This document shows positions 11,503 through 20,444 of a DNA stretch of 64,000 nt, piece by piece (position 1 is the first letter of the stretch; each line of letters opens with the position of its first letter). Source of the stretch: Sphingomonas sp. CL5.1 (GTDB taxonomy: Bacteria > Pseudomonadota > Alphaproteobacteria > Sphingomonadales > Sphingomonadaceae). Position numbers and translations under genes: made by a program. Location of the stretch: NCBI RefSeq assembly GCF_013344685.1, contig NZ_CP050137.1, positions 496,001-560,000 of the forward strand, read 5' to 3'. Below the pieces are notes generated by a model. It made no database searches. It was not told the DNA's origin and saw only the letters and a program-made list of their open reading frames with translations.

Positions 11503-12792
11503 TCAATTCATCGCCACCGGCACGCCGCCCTTCAGCACCGCGACCGGATGCTCCAGCGTCCGAACGTCGGCGAGCGGATCGCCCTTCACCGCGACGATAT
11601 CTCCGTAATGGCCGACCGCCAGCGATCCCACGTCGTCGCTCCGCCCCAGCGCCTGCGCCGCGCTGGTGGTGGCGGCGCGGATCGCCTGGATCGGGGTCAT
11701 GCCCCATTCGACCATCTTGGCGAACTGCCGCGCATTGTCGCCGTGCGGATAGACGCCCGCGTCGGTGCCGAACAGCATCTGCACGCCCGCCCGCACCGCG
11801 CGCTGGAAGGTCTGGCGTTGCTTCAGGCCGATCATCCGCTCCTTGTCGAGGCTTTCCTGCTCGGTGCCGTTCCTGGTGCCGGTTGCGAGGATATAATCGT
11901 CGTTGTAGATATCCATGTCGAACCAGGTCTTGTGCTGGATCGCCAGCTTGATCGCCTCGTCCGAGGCGAGGCTGCAATGCTCGATCGTATCGATCCCGGC
12001 GAGGATCGCGGCCTTGATGCCCTCGTCGCCATGCGCATGGGCGGCAACGCGCATGTGGAGCATGTGCGCCTCGTCGGCGATCGCCTTCATCTCCTCGTAG
12101 CTGAGCTGCTGCCCGCCGACCGAATCGCCCAGCGAGAAGACGCCGCCGGTCGCGCAGATCTTGATCACCTCCGCGCCATATTTATGCAGCCAGCGCACCT
12201 TGGCGCGCGCCTCCTCCGGCGAGTTGACGACCGAAGGCTCCTGCTTGTCGTAGGAGGGCGGCAGCGCATTGTTATCGCAATGCCCGCCGGTCGCGCCGAT
12301 CGCATAGCCCGCCGGGGTGATGCGCGGCCCCGGCACCCAGCCGCCGTCGATCGCCTCCTTGAGGCCGATATCCTGGAAATCGCTCGCCCCGACGTTGCGG
12401 ACCGAGGTGAAGCCCGCGCGCAGCGTCCTGAGCGCATTGGCGACGCCGATCGCTCCCCAGAAGCTGTCGGTATATTTGAGCACCTGGTAGCCGCCGACCT
12501 CCGCGAGGCTGGTGAGATGGACGTGCATGTCTATCAGGCCCGGCACCAGCGTCACGTCGCCGAGATCGACCTTCTTCGCGTCGGCCGGCACGGCGGACGG
12601 GGTGCCGCCGCGAGTCGTGATCGCGGCGATGCGGCCATCGGTGACGACGATGGTCGGCCGCTCGACGATCGCACCCTTCTCGACGTCGAGCATCCGCGCG
12701 GCGGTGACGATTGTGGTCTCCGCACCGGCTGGCGCTGCGGCGATCAGCCCGATCGCCACCAACGTCGATTGAAGGATTGTGGATAGCGCCAT
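11503..12792 (-). CDS. Secreted amidohydrolase family protein (imidazolonepropionase/Xaa-Pro dipeptidase-like)
   Basis: This is a metal-dependent amidohydrolase, probably cleaving N-acyl amino acids or dipeptides in the periplasm. The chosen start at 12792 has a GGGGGGAC ribosome-binding site and gives a 429-residue protein with a signal peptide (MALSTILQSTLVAIGLIAAAP, cleavage near AGA-ETT). Metal ligands are visible: HVH (H90, H92) in PGLIDMHVHL, the likely carboxylated lysine in VIKICATGG, histidines in AAHAHG and IEHC, and the aspartate in FGTDAG. A start at 12822 would add ten residues before the signal. It resembles the Caulobacter-type Xaa-Arg/Xaa-Pro dipeptidase group, but the substrate cannot be read from sequence. 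It stands alone, in the same direction as rpsL and upstream of the str promoter. Confidence 0.85.
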   Translation of the reverse strand: MALSTILQSTLVAIGLIAAAPAGAETTIVTAARMLDVEKGAIVERPTIVVTDGRIAAITTRGGTPSAVPADAKKVDLGDVTLVPGLIDMHVHLTSLAEVGGYQVLKYTDSFWGAIGVANALRTLRAGFTSVRNVGASDFQDIGLKEAIDGGWVPGPRITPAGYAIGATGGHCDNNALPPSYDKQEPSVVNSPEEARAKVRWLHKYGAEVIKICATGGVFSLGDSVGGQQLSYEEMKAIADEAHMLHMRVAAHAHGDEGIKAAILAGIDTIEHCSLASDEAIKLAIQHKTWFDMDIYNDDYILATGTRNGTEQESLDKERMIGLKQRQTFQRAVRAGVQMLFGTDAGVYPHGDNARQFAKMVEWGMTPIQAIRAATTSAAQALGRSDDVGSLAVGHYGDIVAVKGDPLADVRTLEHPVAVLKGGVPVAMN

Positions 12793-12849
12793 GATGTCCC
12801 CCCGTTCGTTACCGGCTATCATGGCGCGGCCGACACATGGAGGAAAGCC

Positions 12850-13317
12850 ATGAAAATGCCAGCCTTGCCGATCGAGGGGGGATGCCGTTGCGGCCGGGTG
12901 CGCTTCCGCATCTCCGCGCCGCCCCTGCTGGCGATGGCGTGCCATTGCATCGGTTGCCAGAAGATGAGCGGCAGCGCCTTCTCCACCTCCCTCGCCGTGC
13001 CGGAAGCGGGCTTCGCGGTAATCGCCGGCACGCCGGTGATCGGCGGGATGCACGATTATCCCCATCACCAGCATTGCGACTGGTGCAAGAGCTGGGTGTT
13101 CACCCGCCTCAAGCCCGAAATGGGCTTCGTCAATGTGCGCGCGACGATGCTGGACGACGCACGCTGGTTCGCGCCGCTGATCGAAAGCTATGCCAGCGAG
13201 GCGCTGCCCTGGGCCGGAACCGGCGCGAAATACAGTTTCGCGCAATTTCCGGGGCCAGATGAATATCCCGGATTGATCGCCGAATATCAGTCAGCCCAAT
13301 CGAGCATCCCGGCATAG
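12850..13317 (+). CDS. GFA family (glutathione-dependent formaldehyde-activating-like) zinc protein
   Basis: This is a 155-residue member of the GFA/CENP-V fold. Zinc-binding cysteines are seen in the usual pattern: C12-x-C14 (GGCRCGRVRF), C31-x-C33-x2-C36 (CHCIGCQKMSG), and C76-x2-C79 (HCDWCKSW). Despite the family name, most such proteins have no proven formaldehyde role, so no reaction is claimed. The start has a good GAGGAAAG ribosome-binding site. It is divergent from the amidohydrolase gene (57-base gap), and its last 31 bases overlap the end of the convergent membrane-protein gene. Confidence 0.85.
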   Translation: MKMPALPIEGGCRCGRVRFRISAPPLLAMACHCIGCQKMSGSAFSTSLAVPEAGFAVIAGTPVIGGMHDYPHHQHCDWCKSWVFTRLKPEMGFVNVRATMLDDARWFAPLIESYASEALPWAGTGAKYSFAQFPGPDEYPGLIAEYQSAQSSIPA

Positions 13318-14693
13318 GTCTGCGGCGGAAGCGGCAACGCGATCCGCGCGACGATCGCGGGGATGCAGGCGAAGGCCACCAGCGCCAGCCCGATACACAG
13401 CCGGCGGCGGTCGAACGCGGGCCAGCCGACCGCCAGCCCGATCGCCGCCGCGATCATCATCCACAGGTGATAGCGCAGGTCGGAAGCGATGCTCACCGCC
13501 GCGAAGCTCGCTTCCCCGGCGAGGGCGGAGACGAACAGCGCGCGGGCCAGCACCGCCTCGCCATCCAGCGCGACCAGCCCCGCCAGCGCCAGCCCGATCC
13601 AGACGAACGGCCAGCCGATCGGCGTTTCCACGACATAGCCGCCGAAGCGCTGCAACGCCCGCGCGATCGCCCCCGGCGAGCGGAGGGCGAGATCGTTGCG
13701 CTCGCTCCTGATCGTCGGCGCGGCGCCCGGCCAACGCCAGGGCACCAGCCAGCGATCGGTGGAGTTGAGATGCGCCAGCCGATGCGCCGCATAGGCCAGC
13801 GGATGCGCCGCGATCGCTTGCACCCAGAGCAGGTCCAGCCGCGCCATCGGCATATGCGCGAGCGGCGCGACGTCGTCGCCGCACGGGCCGGAGTCGCTCA
13901 GCGGGTCCCAGAAATATGGCTTCACACAGCCGCGCGCGCGGATATGCGCCACGACCGGGGGCGGCAGCCCGGTCGCCGCGCCCGGCGCGCGTACCGCGAT
14001 GGCGGCGAGGTCGTAGATCGGCTGGGTCCGCGTCACCCCGCTATCGCTCGCGCCGAGCAGGCGGTGATTGACGAGCGGCGACAGCGCGATCGTCGCGGCG
14101 ATCCCGCCGAGCGCGAGCGCCGTCCGCCAGCGCCACCCGAGCGGCAGCAGCATCGCGACGAGCGGCGCGACCGCGAACACCGCGTTGGCGCGCACCAGCA
14201 CCGCATAGAGCAGCAGCGCCGCCGCCCCCAGCCATTCCGCGCCTCCGGGCCGCCGCCCCGCCAGCCCCGCCCCGCCGATCAGCCCGACGGCGGCGAGCAG
14301 CGCGGCGGTCATCTGCGCGTCCTTGAGCACCACCACCTGCCAGCCGAGGAACGGCGGCAGGATCGCGATCACCCCCAGCGCCAGCGCCGCCCGCACCCTG
14401 CCCGCGCGCGCCAGCGGGAGCGCGAGCAACGCGAAGCCGAGCCAGTAGAGCGTGACCTGCGCCACGAACAGCGGCGCCTGCCCGCCGCCGAACGGCGCGA
14501 GCGCCTGCCACAGCCGCGCCATCGCCGGCGGATGCCAGTCGTCGAACCGCCCCGACAGCACCTGCCGATATTGCATCAGCGTGTCGTACATCGCGAAGCC
14601 GGGACGATAGACCGCCAGCGTCAGCGCCCAGCCGGCCAGCATTCCCCCGCCGACCGCGCTTGCGGCACGGTCGCGGAGGAAGCGCCGGATCAT
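13287..14693 (-). CDS. Polytopic membrane protein, probably GT-C-type glycosyltransferase-like
   Basis: This is a 468-residue integral membrane protein with roughly ten hydrophobic helices (for example residues ~15-30, ~80-115, ~155-210, ~345-375 and ~430-455). The first extracytoplasmic loop YDTLMQYRQVLSGRFDDWHP, rich in acidic residues plus a His-Pro, resembles the catalytic loop of GT-C glycosyltransferases that use polyprenyl-phosphate sugars. This is inference from architecture; no family signature was firmly identified. The gene starts 7 bases after the lpdA stop, so it is co-transcribed with the pyruvate dehydrogenase genes, although no functional link is evident. Its end overlaps the GFA gene on the other strand by 31 bases. 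Confidence 0.7.
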   Translation of the reverse strand: MIRRFLRDRAASAVGGGMLAGWALTLAVYRPGFAMYDTLMQYRQVLSGRFDDWHPPAMARLWQALAPFGGGQAPLFVAQVTLYWLGFALLALPLARAGRVRAALALGVIAILPPFLGWQVVVLKDAQMTAALLAAVGLIGGAGLAGRRPGGAEWLGAAALLLYAVLVRANAVFAVAPLVAMLLPLGWRWRTALALGGIAATIALSPLVNHRLLGASDSGVTRTQPIYDLAAIAVRAPGAATGLPPPVVAHIRARGCVKPYFWDPLSDSGPCGDDVAPLAHMPMARLDLLWVQAIAAHPLAYAAHRLAHLNSTDRWLVPWRWPGAAPTIRSERNDLALRSPGAIARALQRFGGYVVETPIGWPFVWIGLALAGLVALDGEAVLARALFVSALAGEASFAAVSIASDLRYHLWMMIAAAIGLAVGWPAFDRRRLCIGLALVAFACIPAIVARIALPLPPQTYAGMLDWAD

Positions 14694-14700
14694 CGCGGGA

Positions 14701-16101
14701 TCAGATGTGCAGCGCCCGGCCGTAGGCAGCCAGCACGCTCTCGTGCATCATCTCGGACAGGGTGGGATGCGGGAAGACCGTCTCGATCAGTTCCGCCTCG
14801 GTCGTCTCCAGCGTCTTGCCGATCGTATAGCCCTGGATCAGCTCGGTCACCTCCGCGCCGATCATGTGCGCGCCGAGCAGTTCGCCGGTCCTGGCGTCGA
14901 ACACCGTCTTGATGAAGCCTTCCGGCTCGCCCAGCGCGATCGCCTTGCCGTTGCCGATGAACGGGAAGTTGCCGACCTTCACCTCGTAACCCGCCTCCTT
15001 CGCCTTCGCCTCGGTCAGGCCGACGCTGGCGATCTGCGGGTGGCAATAGGTGCAGGCGGGGATGTTCCTCGGGTCCATCGCGTGTGGATGCTTGCCCGCG
15101 ATCGCCTCCGCCGCGATCACGCCCTCGTGGCTCGCCTTGTGCGCCAGCCACGGCGGCGCGGTGATGTCGCCGATCGCCCACAGGCCATCGACATTGGTGC
15201 GGCACATCGCATCGGTCTTGAGGAAGCCGCGCTCGTCCACCGCGACGCCCAGCTCCTTCAGCCCGATATCCTCGGTGTTCGGCACGATGCCGACCGCGAC
15301 GATGACATGGCTGAACTCGGCCACGCTTTCCTTGCCGGCCTTGTCCTTCAGCGTCGCCTTGACGCCGTTCGCGCCCGCGTCGAGCTTCGCGATGCCCGCG
15401 CCGGTCATGATCTTCATGCCCTGCTTCGCCAGCGCCTTCTCCAAGAAGGCCGACACGTCCGCATCCTCGACCGGCACGATGCGGTCGAGCATCTCGACCA
15501 CCGTCACCTCGGCGCCGAGATCGTTGTAGAAGCTGGCGAACTCGATCCCGATCGCGCCGGAGCCGATCACCAGCAGCTTGGTCGGCATCTCGGCGGGCGT
15601 CATCGCGTGGCGATAGGTCCAGATGCGCTTGCCGTCCGCCTTGGCGAAGGGCAGGTCGCGCGCCCGCGCGCCGGTGGCAAGGATGATGTGCTTCGCGGCC
15701 AGCTCGGCCTTCTTGCCGTCCGCCCCGGTGACGGTGAGCTTGCCCTTGCCCGTCAGCCGGCCTTCGCCCATGTGGACGGCGATCCTGTTCTTCTTCATCA
15801 GGTGCGTCACGCCCTGATTGAGCTGCTTCGCCACCCCGCGCGAGCGCTTCACCACCGCGTCGAGATCGGCGGAGATTTTCTCCGCGACCAGCCCGTAATC
15901 CTTCGCGTGCTTCATCTGGTGGAACACCTCGGCCGAGCGCAGCAGCGCCTTGGTCGGGATGCAGCCCCAGTTGAGGCAGATGCCGCCGAGATTCTCGCGC
16001 TCGACGATCGCGGTCTTCAGGCCGAGCTGCGCGGCGCGGATCGCCGCGACATAGCCGCCCGGCCCGGAACCGAGCACGATGAGGTCGTAGGTGTCAGCCA
16101 T
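14701..16101 (-). CDS. lpdA: Dihydrolipoyl dehydrogenase (E3)
   Basis: This FAD enzyme reoxidises the dihydrolipoyl groups of 2-oxoacid dehydrogenase complexes with NAD+. The 466-residue protein has the FAD dinucleotide fold (VLGSGPGGYVAAIRAAQLG), redox cysteines C42 and C47 in GGICLNWGCIPTKA, the NAD fold IGSGAIGIEFASFYNDLG, and the C-terminal His-Glu pair (HPTLSEMMHE, H445/E450). The start at 16101 shares a base with the preceding stop (TGATG), which excludes the long upstream extension. It is third in a row after pdhC and a small membrane protein, so it most likely serves the pyruvate dehydrogenase complex. Confidence 0.95.
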   Translation of the reverse strand: MADTYDLIVLGSGPGGYVAAIRAAQLGLKTAIVERENLGGICLNWGCIPTKALLRSAEVFHQMKHAKDYGLVAEKISADLDAVVKRSRGVAKQLNQGVTHLMKKNRIAVHMGEGRLTGKGKLTVTGADGKKAELAAKHIILATGARARDLPFAKADGKRIWTYRHAMTPAEMPTKLLVIGSGAIGIEFASFYNDLGAEVTVVEMLDRIVPVEDADVSAFLEKALAKQGMKIMTGAGIAKLDAGANGVKATLKDKAGKESVAEFSHVIVAVGIVPNTEDIGLKELGVAVDERGFLKTDAMCRTNVDGLWAIGDITAPPWLAHKASHEGVIAAEAIAGKHPHAMDPRNIPACTYCHPQIASVGLTEAKAKEAGYEVKVGNFPFIGNGKAIALGEPEGFIKTVFDARTGELLGAHMIGAEVTELIQGYTIGKTLETTEAELIETVFPHPTLSEMMHESVLAAYGRALHI

Positions 16102-16310
16102 CAATAATCTCGCATCTCGCGCCGGCGCGTCCACACGCGGCGAATGTCGTAAAAGCTCATCGCCAGCACCGCGACCATCGTCGCCCAGCCGATCGGCCAG
16201 ATCGTCCGCGCTCCTTGCGGATAGGACCATGCGCCCGCCCAGAAGATCAGCGCGGTGATCGTCAGCGCGGCGGCCAGCCACAGCAGTTCGAAGACGACCG
16301 CGCGGTTCAT
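16101..16310 (-). CDS. Small two-helix membrane protein between pdhC and lpdA
   Basis: This 69-residue protein has two hydrophobic stretches (about residues 6-27 and 39-53) and a basic, arginine-rich tail (RRVWTRRREMRDY). It is packed into the operon: its start lies one base after the pdhC stop and its stop overlaps the lpdA start (TGATG). The tight packing supports a real, translationally coupled gene. The family was not recognised. It could tether or assist the complex at the membrane, but that is only a guess. Confidence 0.7.
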   Translation of the reverse strand: MNRAVVFELLWLAAALTITALIFWAGAWSYPQGARTIWPIGWATMVAVLAMSFYDIRRVWTRRREMRDY

Positions 16311-16311
16311 C

Positions 16312-17574
16312 TCAGGCGAGCATCCCCAGCGGGTTTTCGAGCAGCGCCTTGAACGCCTCCATCAGCGCCGCGCCGTCCGCGCCGTCGATCGCGCGGTGAT
16401 CGAAGCTGCCGGTCGCGGTCATCACCGTGGCGATGCCGAGCGCGTCGTCGATCACATAGGGCCGCTTCTCGCCCGCGCCGACCGCCATGATCATGCCCTG
16501 CGGCGGGTTGATGACCGCCTCGAACTGCTTGATCCCGTACATGCCCATGTTGCTGAGCGACGCGGTACCGCCGGAGAATTCCTCCGGCTTCAGCTTCCTG
16601 TCGCGCGCGCGGGCGGCAAGGTCCTTCATCCGCGTCGAGATCGACGACAGCGACGCCGTGTCCGCCTCGGTGACGACGGGGGTGATGAGGCCCTCGGGCG
16701 TCGAGACCGCGACCGAGATGTCCGCGCGCTGGAAGCTGACGAGCTGGTCCGGCGTGAACATCACGTTGCATTTGGGCACCTGCATCAGCGCCACCGCCAG
16801 CGCCTTGATCATCAGGTCGTTGACCGACAGCTTGACGCCGCGCGGCTCGAGGCTGGCGTTCAGCTCCCCGCGCAGCCCGAGCAATTTGTCGAGCCGCACG
16901 TCGACCGTCAGATAGATGTGCGGCACCTGCTGCTTCGATTCGGTCAGGCGGCGCGCGATCGTCTTGCGCATATTGCTGAGCTTGGTCGCCTCGTGCGGGA
17001 TATCCGGCACCTGCGCGGGCGCGGCGGGCGCAACCGCGGCAGATGCGAGAGCGGCGGCGACGGGCGCCGCGCCCGGCTTCGCGCCCTCGACATCCGCCTT
17101 CACGATCCGCCCGTTCGGGCCGGAGCCGGCGACCCCGGCGAGATCGACGCCCTTCGCCGCCGCGATCCGCCGCGCCAGCGGGCTGGCCTTCACGCGATCG
17201 CCGTCCACCTGCGGCGCGGGCGCCGGCGCGGCCTCGGGAGCGTCCGCCTTGGCCGGAGCGGGCGCGGCGGCGGCCCCTCCCGCCTTCTTCGGCTCGGCGG
17301 GAGGGGCCGCCTTCTTCGGCGCGGCGACCTCGCCCTCGCCCGAGAGCAGCATGATGACCTCGCCGACCTTCACGCCATCGGTCCCTTCGACGACGACGAT
17401 CTTCTCGACGATGCCTTCGTCCACCGCCTCGAACTCCATCGTCGCCTTGTCGGTCTCGATCTCGGCCATCAGGTCGCCGGCCTTCACGGTGTCGCCCTCT
17501 TTCACCAGCCATTTGGCGAGCGTGCCCTCCTCCATCGTCGGCGACAGCGCGGGCATCTTGATCTCGATCGACAT
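16312..17574 (-). CDS. pdhC: Pyruvate dehydrogenase complex E2, dihydrolipoamide acetyltransferase
   Basis: E2 forms the core of the complex that converts pyruvate to acetyl-CoA. The 420-residue protein has one lipoyl domain (residues ~1-78, lipoylated K43 in [11 protein letters not shown]), an Ala/Pro/Lys-rich linker, a peripheral subunit-binding domain ([20 protein letters not shown], ~129-165) and the catalytic domain ending [12 protein letters not shown] with H393 and D397. The opening [16 protein letters not shown] is typical of pyruvate rather than 2-oxoglutarate E2. The E1 genes (pdhA, pdhB) are not in the window, which is unusual given the lpdA neighbour. The 106-base gap to the divergent uspA-like gene must contain its promoter. 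Confidence 0.93.
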   Translation of the reverse strand: MSIEIKMPALSPTMEEGTLAKWLVKEGDTVKAGDLMAEIETDKATMEFEAVDEGIVEKIVVVEGTDGVKVGEVIMLLSGEGEVAAPKKAAPPAEPKKAGGAAAAPAPAKADAPEAAPAPAPQVDGDRVKASPLARRIAAAKGVDLAGVAGSGPNGRIVKADVEGAKPGAAPVAAALASAAVAPAAPAQVPDIPHEATKLSNMRKTIARRLTESKQQVPHIYLTVDVRLDKLLGLRGELNASLEPRGVKLSVNDLMIKALAVALMQVPKCNVMFTPDQLVSFQRADISVAVSTPEGLITPVVTEADTASLSSISTRMKDLAARARDRKLKPEEFSGGTASLSNMGMYGIKQFEAVINPPQGMIMAVGAGEKRPYVIDDALGIATVMTATGSFDHRAIDGADGAALMEAFKALLENPLGMLA

Positions 17575-17680
17575 TCAATTCCCCGAAGGAGCGTTGGGCT
17601 TTCCCGTACGTCTCTCGCGCCGCACCCTTGCGCGGTCAAGCCCGCAGGCAGATAACCGACCCGATTGGGGGGCATTGGCG

Positions 17681-18133
17681 ATGCGCATCTACCTGACCGT
17701 GATCGACGATACGCCGGAGGCCGAGATCGCGCTGCGCTTCGCCGCGCGGCGCGCGGTGAAGACCGGCGGCGGGGTGGAGATTCTCGCGCTGGTGCCGAAG
17801 CAGGAGTTCATCGCCTTCGCCGGCGTGCAGGCGACGATTGAGGAGGAGGCCCGGCTCCATGCCGAGGGGCTGGTGGCGCGCGCCGCCGGCACGCTGATCG
17901 AGGAAGCGGGCCTGCGCCCCTCGCTCACCGTGCGGCAGGGCGACGGGCCGAAGATCATCCGCGAGATGATCGCCGCCAATCCGGACATCTCGGCGCTGGT
18001 GCTCGGCGCGGCGACCAGCGGCGCGCCCGGCCCGCTGGTGGCGCATTTCGCCAGCGACCTCAGCGCGCTGTCGGTGCCGCTGATGATCGTCCCCGGCAAC
18101 CTCGATCAGGAAGCGATCGACCGGCTGAGTTGA
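17681..18133 (+). CDS. Universal stress protein family protein
   Basis: This 150-residue single-domain UspA-fold protein starts MRIYLTVIDDTPEAEIALRFA and ends with the nucleotide-loop-like part ALVLGAATSGAPGPLVAHFAS and the last strand VPLMIVPGNL. The canonical ATP loop G-x2-G-x9-G-S/T is only partly matched, so nucleotide binding is uncertain. The GGGG-rich ribosome-binding site is 9 bases upstream. It is divergent from pdhC and ends just before the M28 peptidase gene. Confidence 0.85.
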   Translation: MRIYLTVIDDTPEAEIALRFAARRAVKTGGGVEILALVPKQEFIAFAGVQATIEEEARLHAEGLVARAAGTLIEEAGLRPSLTVRQGDGPKIIREMIAANPDISALVLGAATSGAPGPLVAHFASDLSALSVPLMIVPGNLDQEAIDRLS

Positions 18134-18165
18134 CGCGGGGCGCCCGTCCGCGCCACGGTCGGCGG

Positions 18166-19464
18166 ATGCGCATCATCCCGCCCCTTTCCGCCGCCCTGCT
18201 GATCGCCACCCCCGCCGTCGCGCGCGAGGCGCCCTCGCCTCGGCATCTGCGCGACACGGTGGAGAAGCTCGTCTCGTTCGGGACGCGACATTCGCTTTCC
18301 TCCGCGACCGATCCAAGGCGCGGGATCGGCGCGGCGCGGAGCTGGGTCGCGAGCGAGTTCGCCGCGCTCTCGAAGCAATGCGGCGGCTGCATCACGGTCG
18401 AGCGGCTGTCGCGCCGCTTCACCGGCACGCGCGCGCCGGACGGCGTGGTGATCGAGGACGTGCTCGGCATTCAGAAGGGCAGCGACCCCAACCGCTTCGT
18501 CATCGTCGGCGGCCATATCGACAGCCGCGTCACCGACGTGATGAACACCACCGCCGACGCGCCGGGCGCGAACGACGACGGCTCCGGCGTCGCGCTGGTG
18601 ATGGAGGCGGCGCGCATCCTCTCGAAGGAGAAGTTCGCCGCCAATATCGTCTATGTCGCCTTCTCCGGCGAGGAGCAGGGGCTGTGGGGCGCGACGCTGC
18701 TGGCGCAGACCGCGAAGGCGCGCGGCTGGCAGGTCGACGCGATGCTCAACAACGATATCGTCGGCAATTCGATCGGGCAGGGCGGCGTCAAGGCGGCCGA
18801 CCACGTCCGCGTCTTTTCAGAAGGCATCCGGTCGAGCGAGAACCTTGCCGAGCAGATCGAGCGCCGCGCGATCGGCGGCGAGGACGACGGCCCGAGCCGC
18901 GCGCTGGCCAAGGCGGTCCATAGCATCGCCGACGGCCTGCCCGGCGGCTTCGCGGCGGCGATCGAGCGCCGCCCCGACCGCTTCGGGCGCAGTGGCGACC
19001 ACGAACCCTTCCTGCGCGAGGGCTATCCCGCCGTGCGCTTCACCGTCGCGGCGGAGAACTGGGACCGGCAGCATCAGGATCTGCGCACCGAGAACGGCCG
19101 CGTCTATGGCGACACGATCGAGGGGATGGATTTCGACTATCTCGCCAAGGTCACCGCGATCAACGTCGCCACGCTTGCGCGGTTGGCGACAGCCCCCGCC
19201 GCGCCGGCGAGCGCGACCATCGCCGGCGCGCTGGGGCGGGACACGACCGTCACCTGGCCGGCGGTGCCCGGCGCGCGGGGCTATCGCGTCCACTGGCGCG
19301 CCGCCGACCGGCCGGACTGGACCGACACGCGCGACGTGGCCGGCGCGACCTCGACCGTGCTGAAGGACGTGCCGGTCGACGACCATTTCGTCGGCGTCTC
19401 CGCGATCGGCGCGGACGGGGCGGAGAGCCTCGTCACCTTCGCCGGCCGCGCGACGGCAAGGTAG
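18166..19464 (+). CDS. Secreted M28-family zinc metallopeptidase with C-terminal Fn3-like domain
   Basis: This is a predicted exported aminopeptidase. The start at 18166 puts a signal peptide (MRIIPPLSAALLIATPAVA) at the N-terminus of a 432-residue product; upstream TTG codons lack one. The M28 metal ligands are visible: H and D in GGHIDSR, D in GANDDGSG, E-E in SGEEQGLWG, D in NNDIVGN, and the late H in DHEPFLREGYPAV. Residues from about 350 on (GRDTTVTWPAVPGARGYRVHW) look like a fibronectin-III-type domain. It may be co-transcribed with the upstream stress-protein gene, the gap being 32 bases. Confidence 0.9.
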   Translation: MRIIPPLSAALLIATPAVAREAPSPRHLRDTVEKLVSFGTRHSLSSATDPRRGIGAARSWVASEFAALSKQCGGCITVERLSRRFTGTRAPDGVVIEDVLGIQKGSDPNRFVIVGGHIDSRVTDVMNTTADAPGANDDGSGVALVMEAARILSKEKFAANIVYVAFSGEEQGLWGATLLAQTAKARGWQVDAMLNNDIVGNSIGQGGVKAADHVRVFSEGIRSSENLAEQIERRAIGGEDDGPSRALAKAVHSIADGLPGGFAAAIERRPDRFGRSGDHEPFLREGYPAVRFTVAAENWDRQHQDLRTENGRVYGDTIEGMDFDYLAKVTAINVATLARLATAPAAPASATIAGALGRDTTVTWPAVPGARGYRVHWRAADRPDWTDTRDVAGATSTVLKDVPVDDHFVGVSAIGADGAESLVTFAGRATAR

Positions 19465-19563
19465 CGCGCCCGGAGGCTAAGGTTGCCCACGAAGGGGGAG
19501 AGCGGAATAGCCGGGACGAATCGACATTCAGGTCCGCAGGGTTGTTTGCCCGTGCCACTTTCC

Positions 19564-19647
19564 CGTCATGCCGGGCTTGACCCGGCATCCAGGGTAACAG
19601 GCGATGACGTTTGCGGCGCTGGATGCCGGGTCAAACCCAGCATGACG
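19564..19647. repeat. Palindromic intergenic repeat (29-base arms)
   Basis: In the gene-free gap 19465-19694, a left arm (19564-19592) beginning CGTCATGCCGGGCTTGACCC and a right arm (19619-19647) are inverted copies with a couple of mismatches, separated by 26 bases. Each arm also contains a smaller palindrome CCGGG-CTTGA-CCCGG or its variant. Repeats of this kind are, from memory, common between genes in alphaproteobacteria. It lies between convergent genes and may end transcription. Confidence 0.8.
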
Positions 19648-19694
19648 ACGGAAAAACGCGGGGAAGCCTGCCGGGAAACCTCCGTACCGATGCC

Positions 19695-20363
19695 CTAACG
19701 CCGCGTCCGGCGCTTGCGCTTGTGCCGGACGACCGGCGCGGGCCGGGTGGTATAGGTGACGGCATCGCCATATCCGCCCCCGGCGCGAGCGACACGCGGC
19801 GCGCTCTGGATCGAGATCGTCGTCACGGTCGGGCCGGGATAATAATAGCCGCCGGCATAATAGCCCGGCGTCCCGCCCGAGGTGCTGGTCGTCACCACCG
19901 TCACGCCGTCCGGACGATGCACCACCGTGGGCGGCGGCAGAGGCATGCCCTGATCCGGCCCGTCCCAATGCACCCCGCGCATCGCGTCATAGACCCGTCC
20001 GCGCCGGTCGAGCAGCACCGCGTCGTCATAATAGCGCGACCAGCTATAGCCATAAGGCGGCGCCGGCAGGCCGTAATCCGCCCAGTCGGCGACATACCAT
20101 TGCGGCGAGACCCAATAGGACGGCAGCCGCCGCCCGCGCTCCGGCCGGCGATAGGCGCTCCAGCCGCCGGGCGCGCCGCCGCCGCCCCACCAGCGGCCGT
20201 CGGGGCCGGCGCCCCAGCGCGACTCGCGGGCTGGCGGAACCAGCGGCGGCGCGGGCGCCGCCTGAGCGCCGCCCGGCCCGGCGACCTCCACCCGCTGCGC
20301 GAAAGCGGCATCCGCCCCGCCGATCAGGGCCAGCGCGGCGACGGACAGGATCAGCCTGCGCAT
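19695..20363 (-). CDS. RcnB-like secreted protein
   Basis: This 222-residue exported protein has a signal peptide (MRRLILSVAALALIGGADAAFA, cut near A-QR), a Pro/Gly/Trp-rich linker and a C-terminal part resembling the RcnB domain: YWVSPQWYVADWADYGLPAP and YGYSWSRYYDDAVLLDRRGR with bulky aromatics. RcnB in E. coli is a periplasmic protein linked to nickel/cobalt homeostasis, but sphingomonad relatives are abundant and mostly unstudied. The tail is Tyr/Gly-rich and then very basic (RHKRKRRTRR). It stands alone. Confidence 0.75.
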   Translation of the reverse strand: MRRLILSVAALALIGGADAAFAQRVEVAGPGGAQAAPAPPLVPPARESRWGAGPDGRWWGGGGAPGGWSAYRRPERGRRLPSYWVSPQWYVADWADYGLPAPPYGYSWSRYYDDAVLLDRRGRVYDAMRGVHWDGPDQGMPLPPPTVVHRPDGVTVVTTSTSGGTPGYYAGGYYYPGPTVTTISIQSAPRVARAGGGYGDAVTYTTRPAPVVRHKRKRRTRR

Positions 20364-20444
20364 GTCGTTCCTCCCGAAATCCTTTACCGGCAGGTTACCA
20401 TCGCGCCTGGGCAGGCTCCAGCGGAAGGACGGTCCCGAATCGGG

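Noticed and set aside
12837..13262. Alternative + strand frame over the GFA gene
   Set aside because: It overlaps the GFA gene, whose cysteine pattern and ribosome-binding site are clear; the alternative has neither.
19528..19968. Minus-strand frame through the palindromic repeat
   Set aside because: It crosses the inverted repeat and overlaps the RcnB-like gene in another frame; it has no family features.
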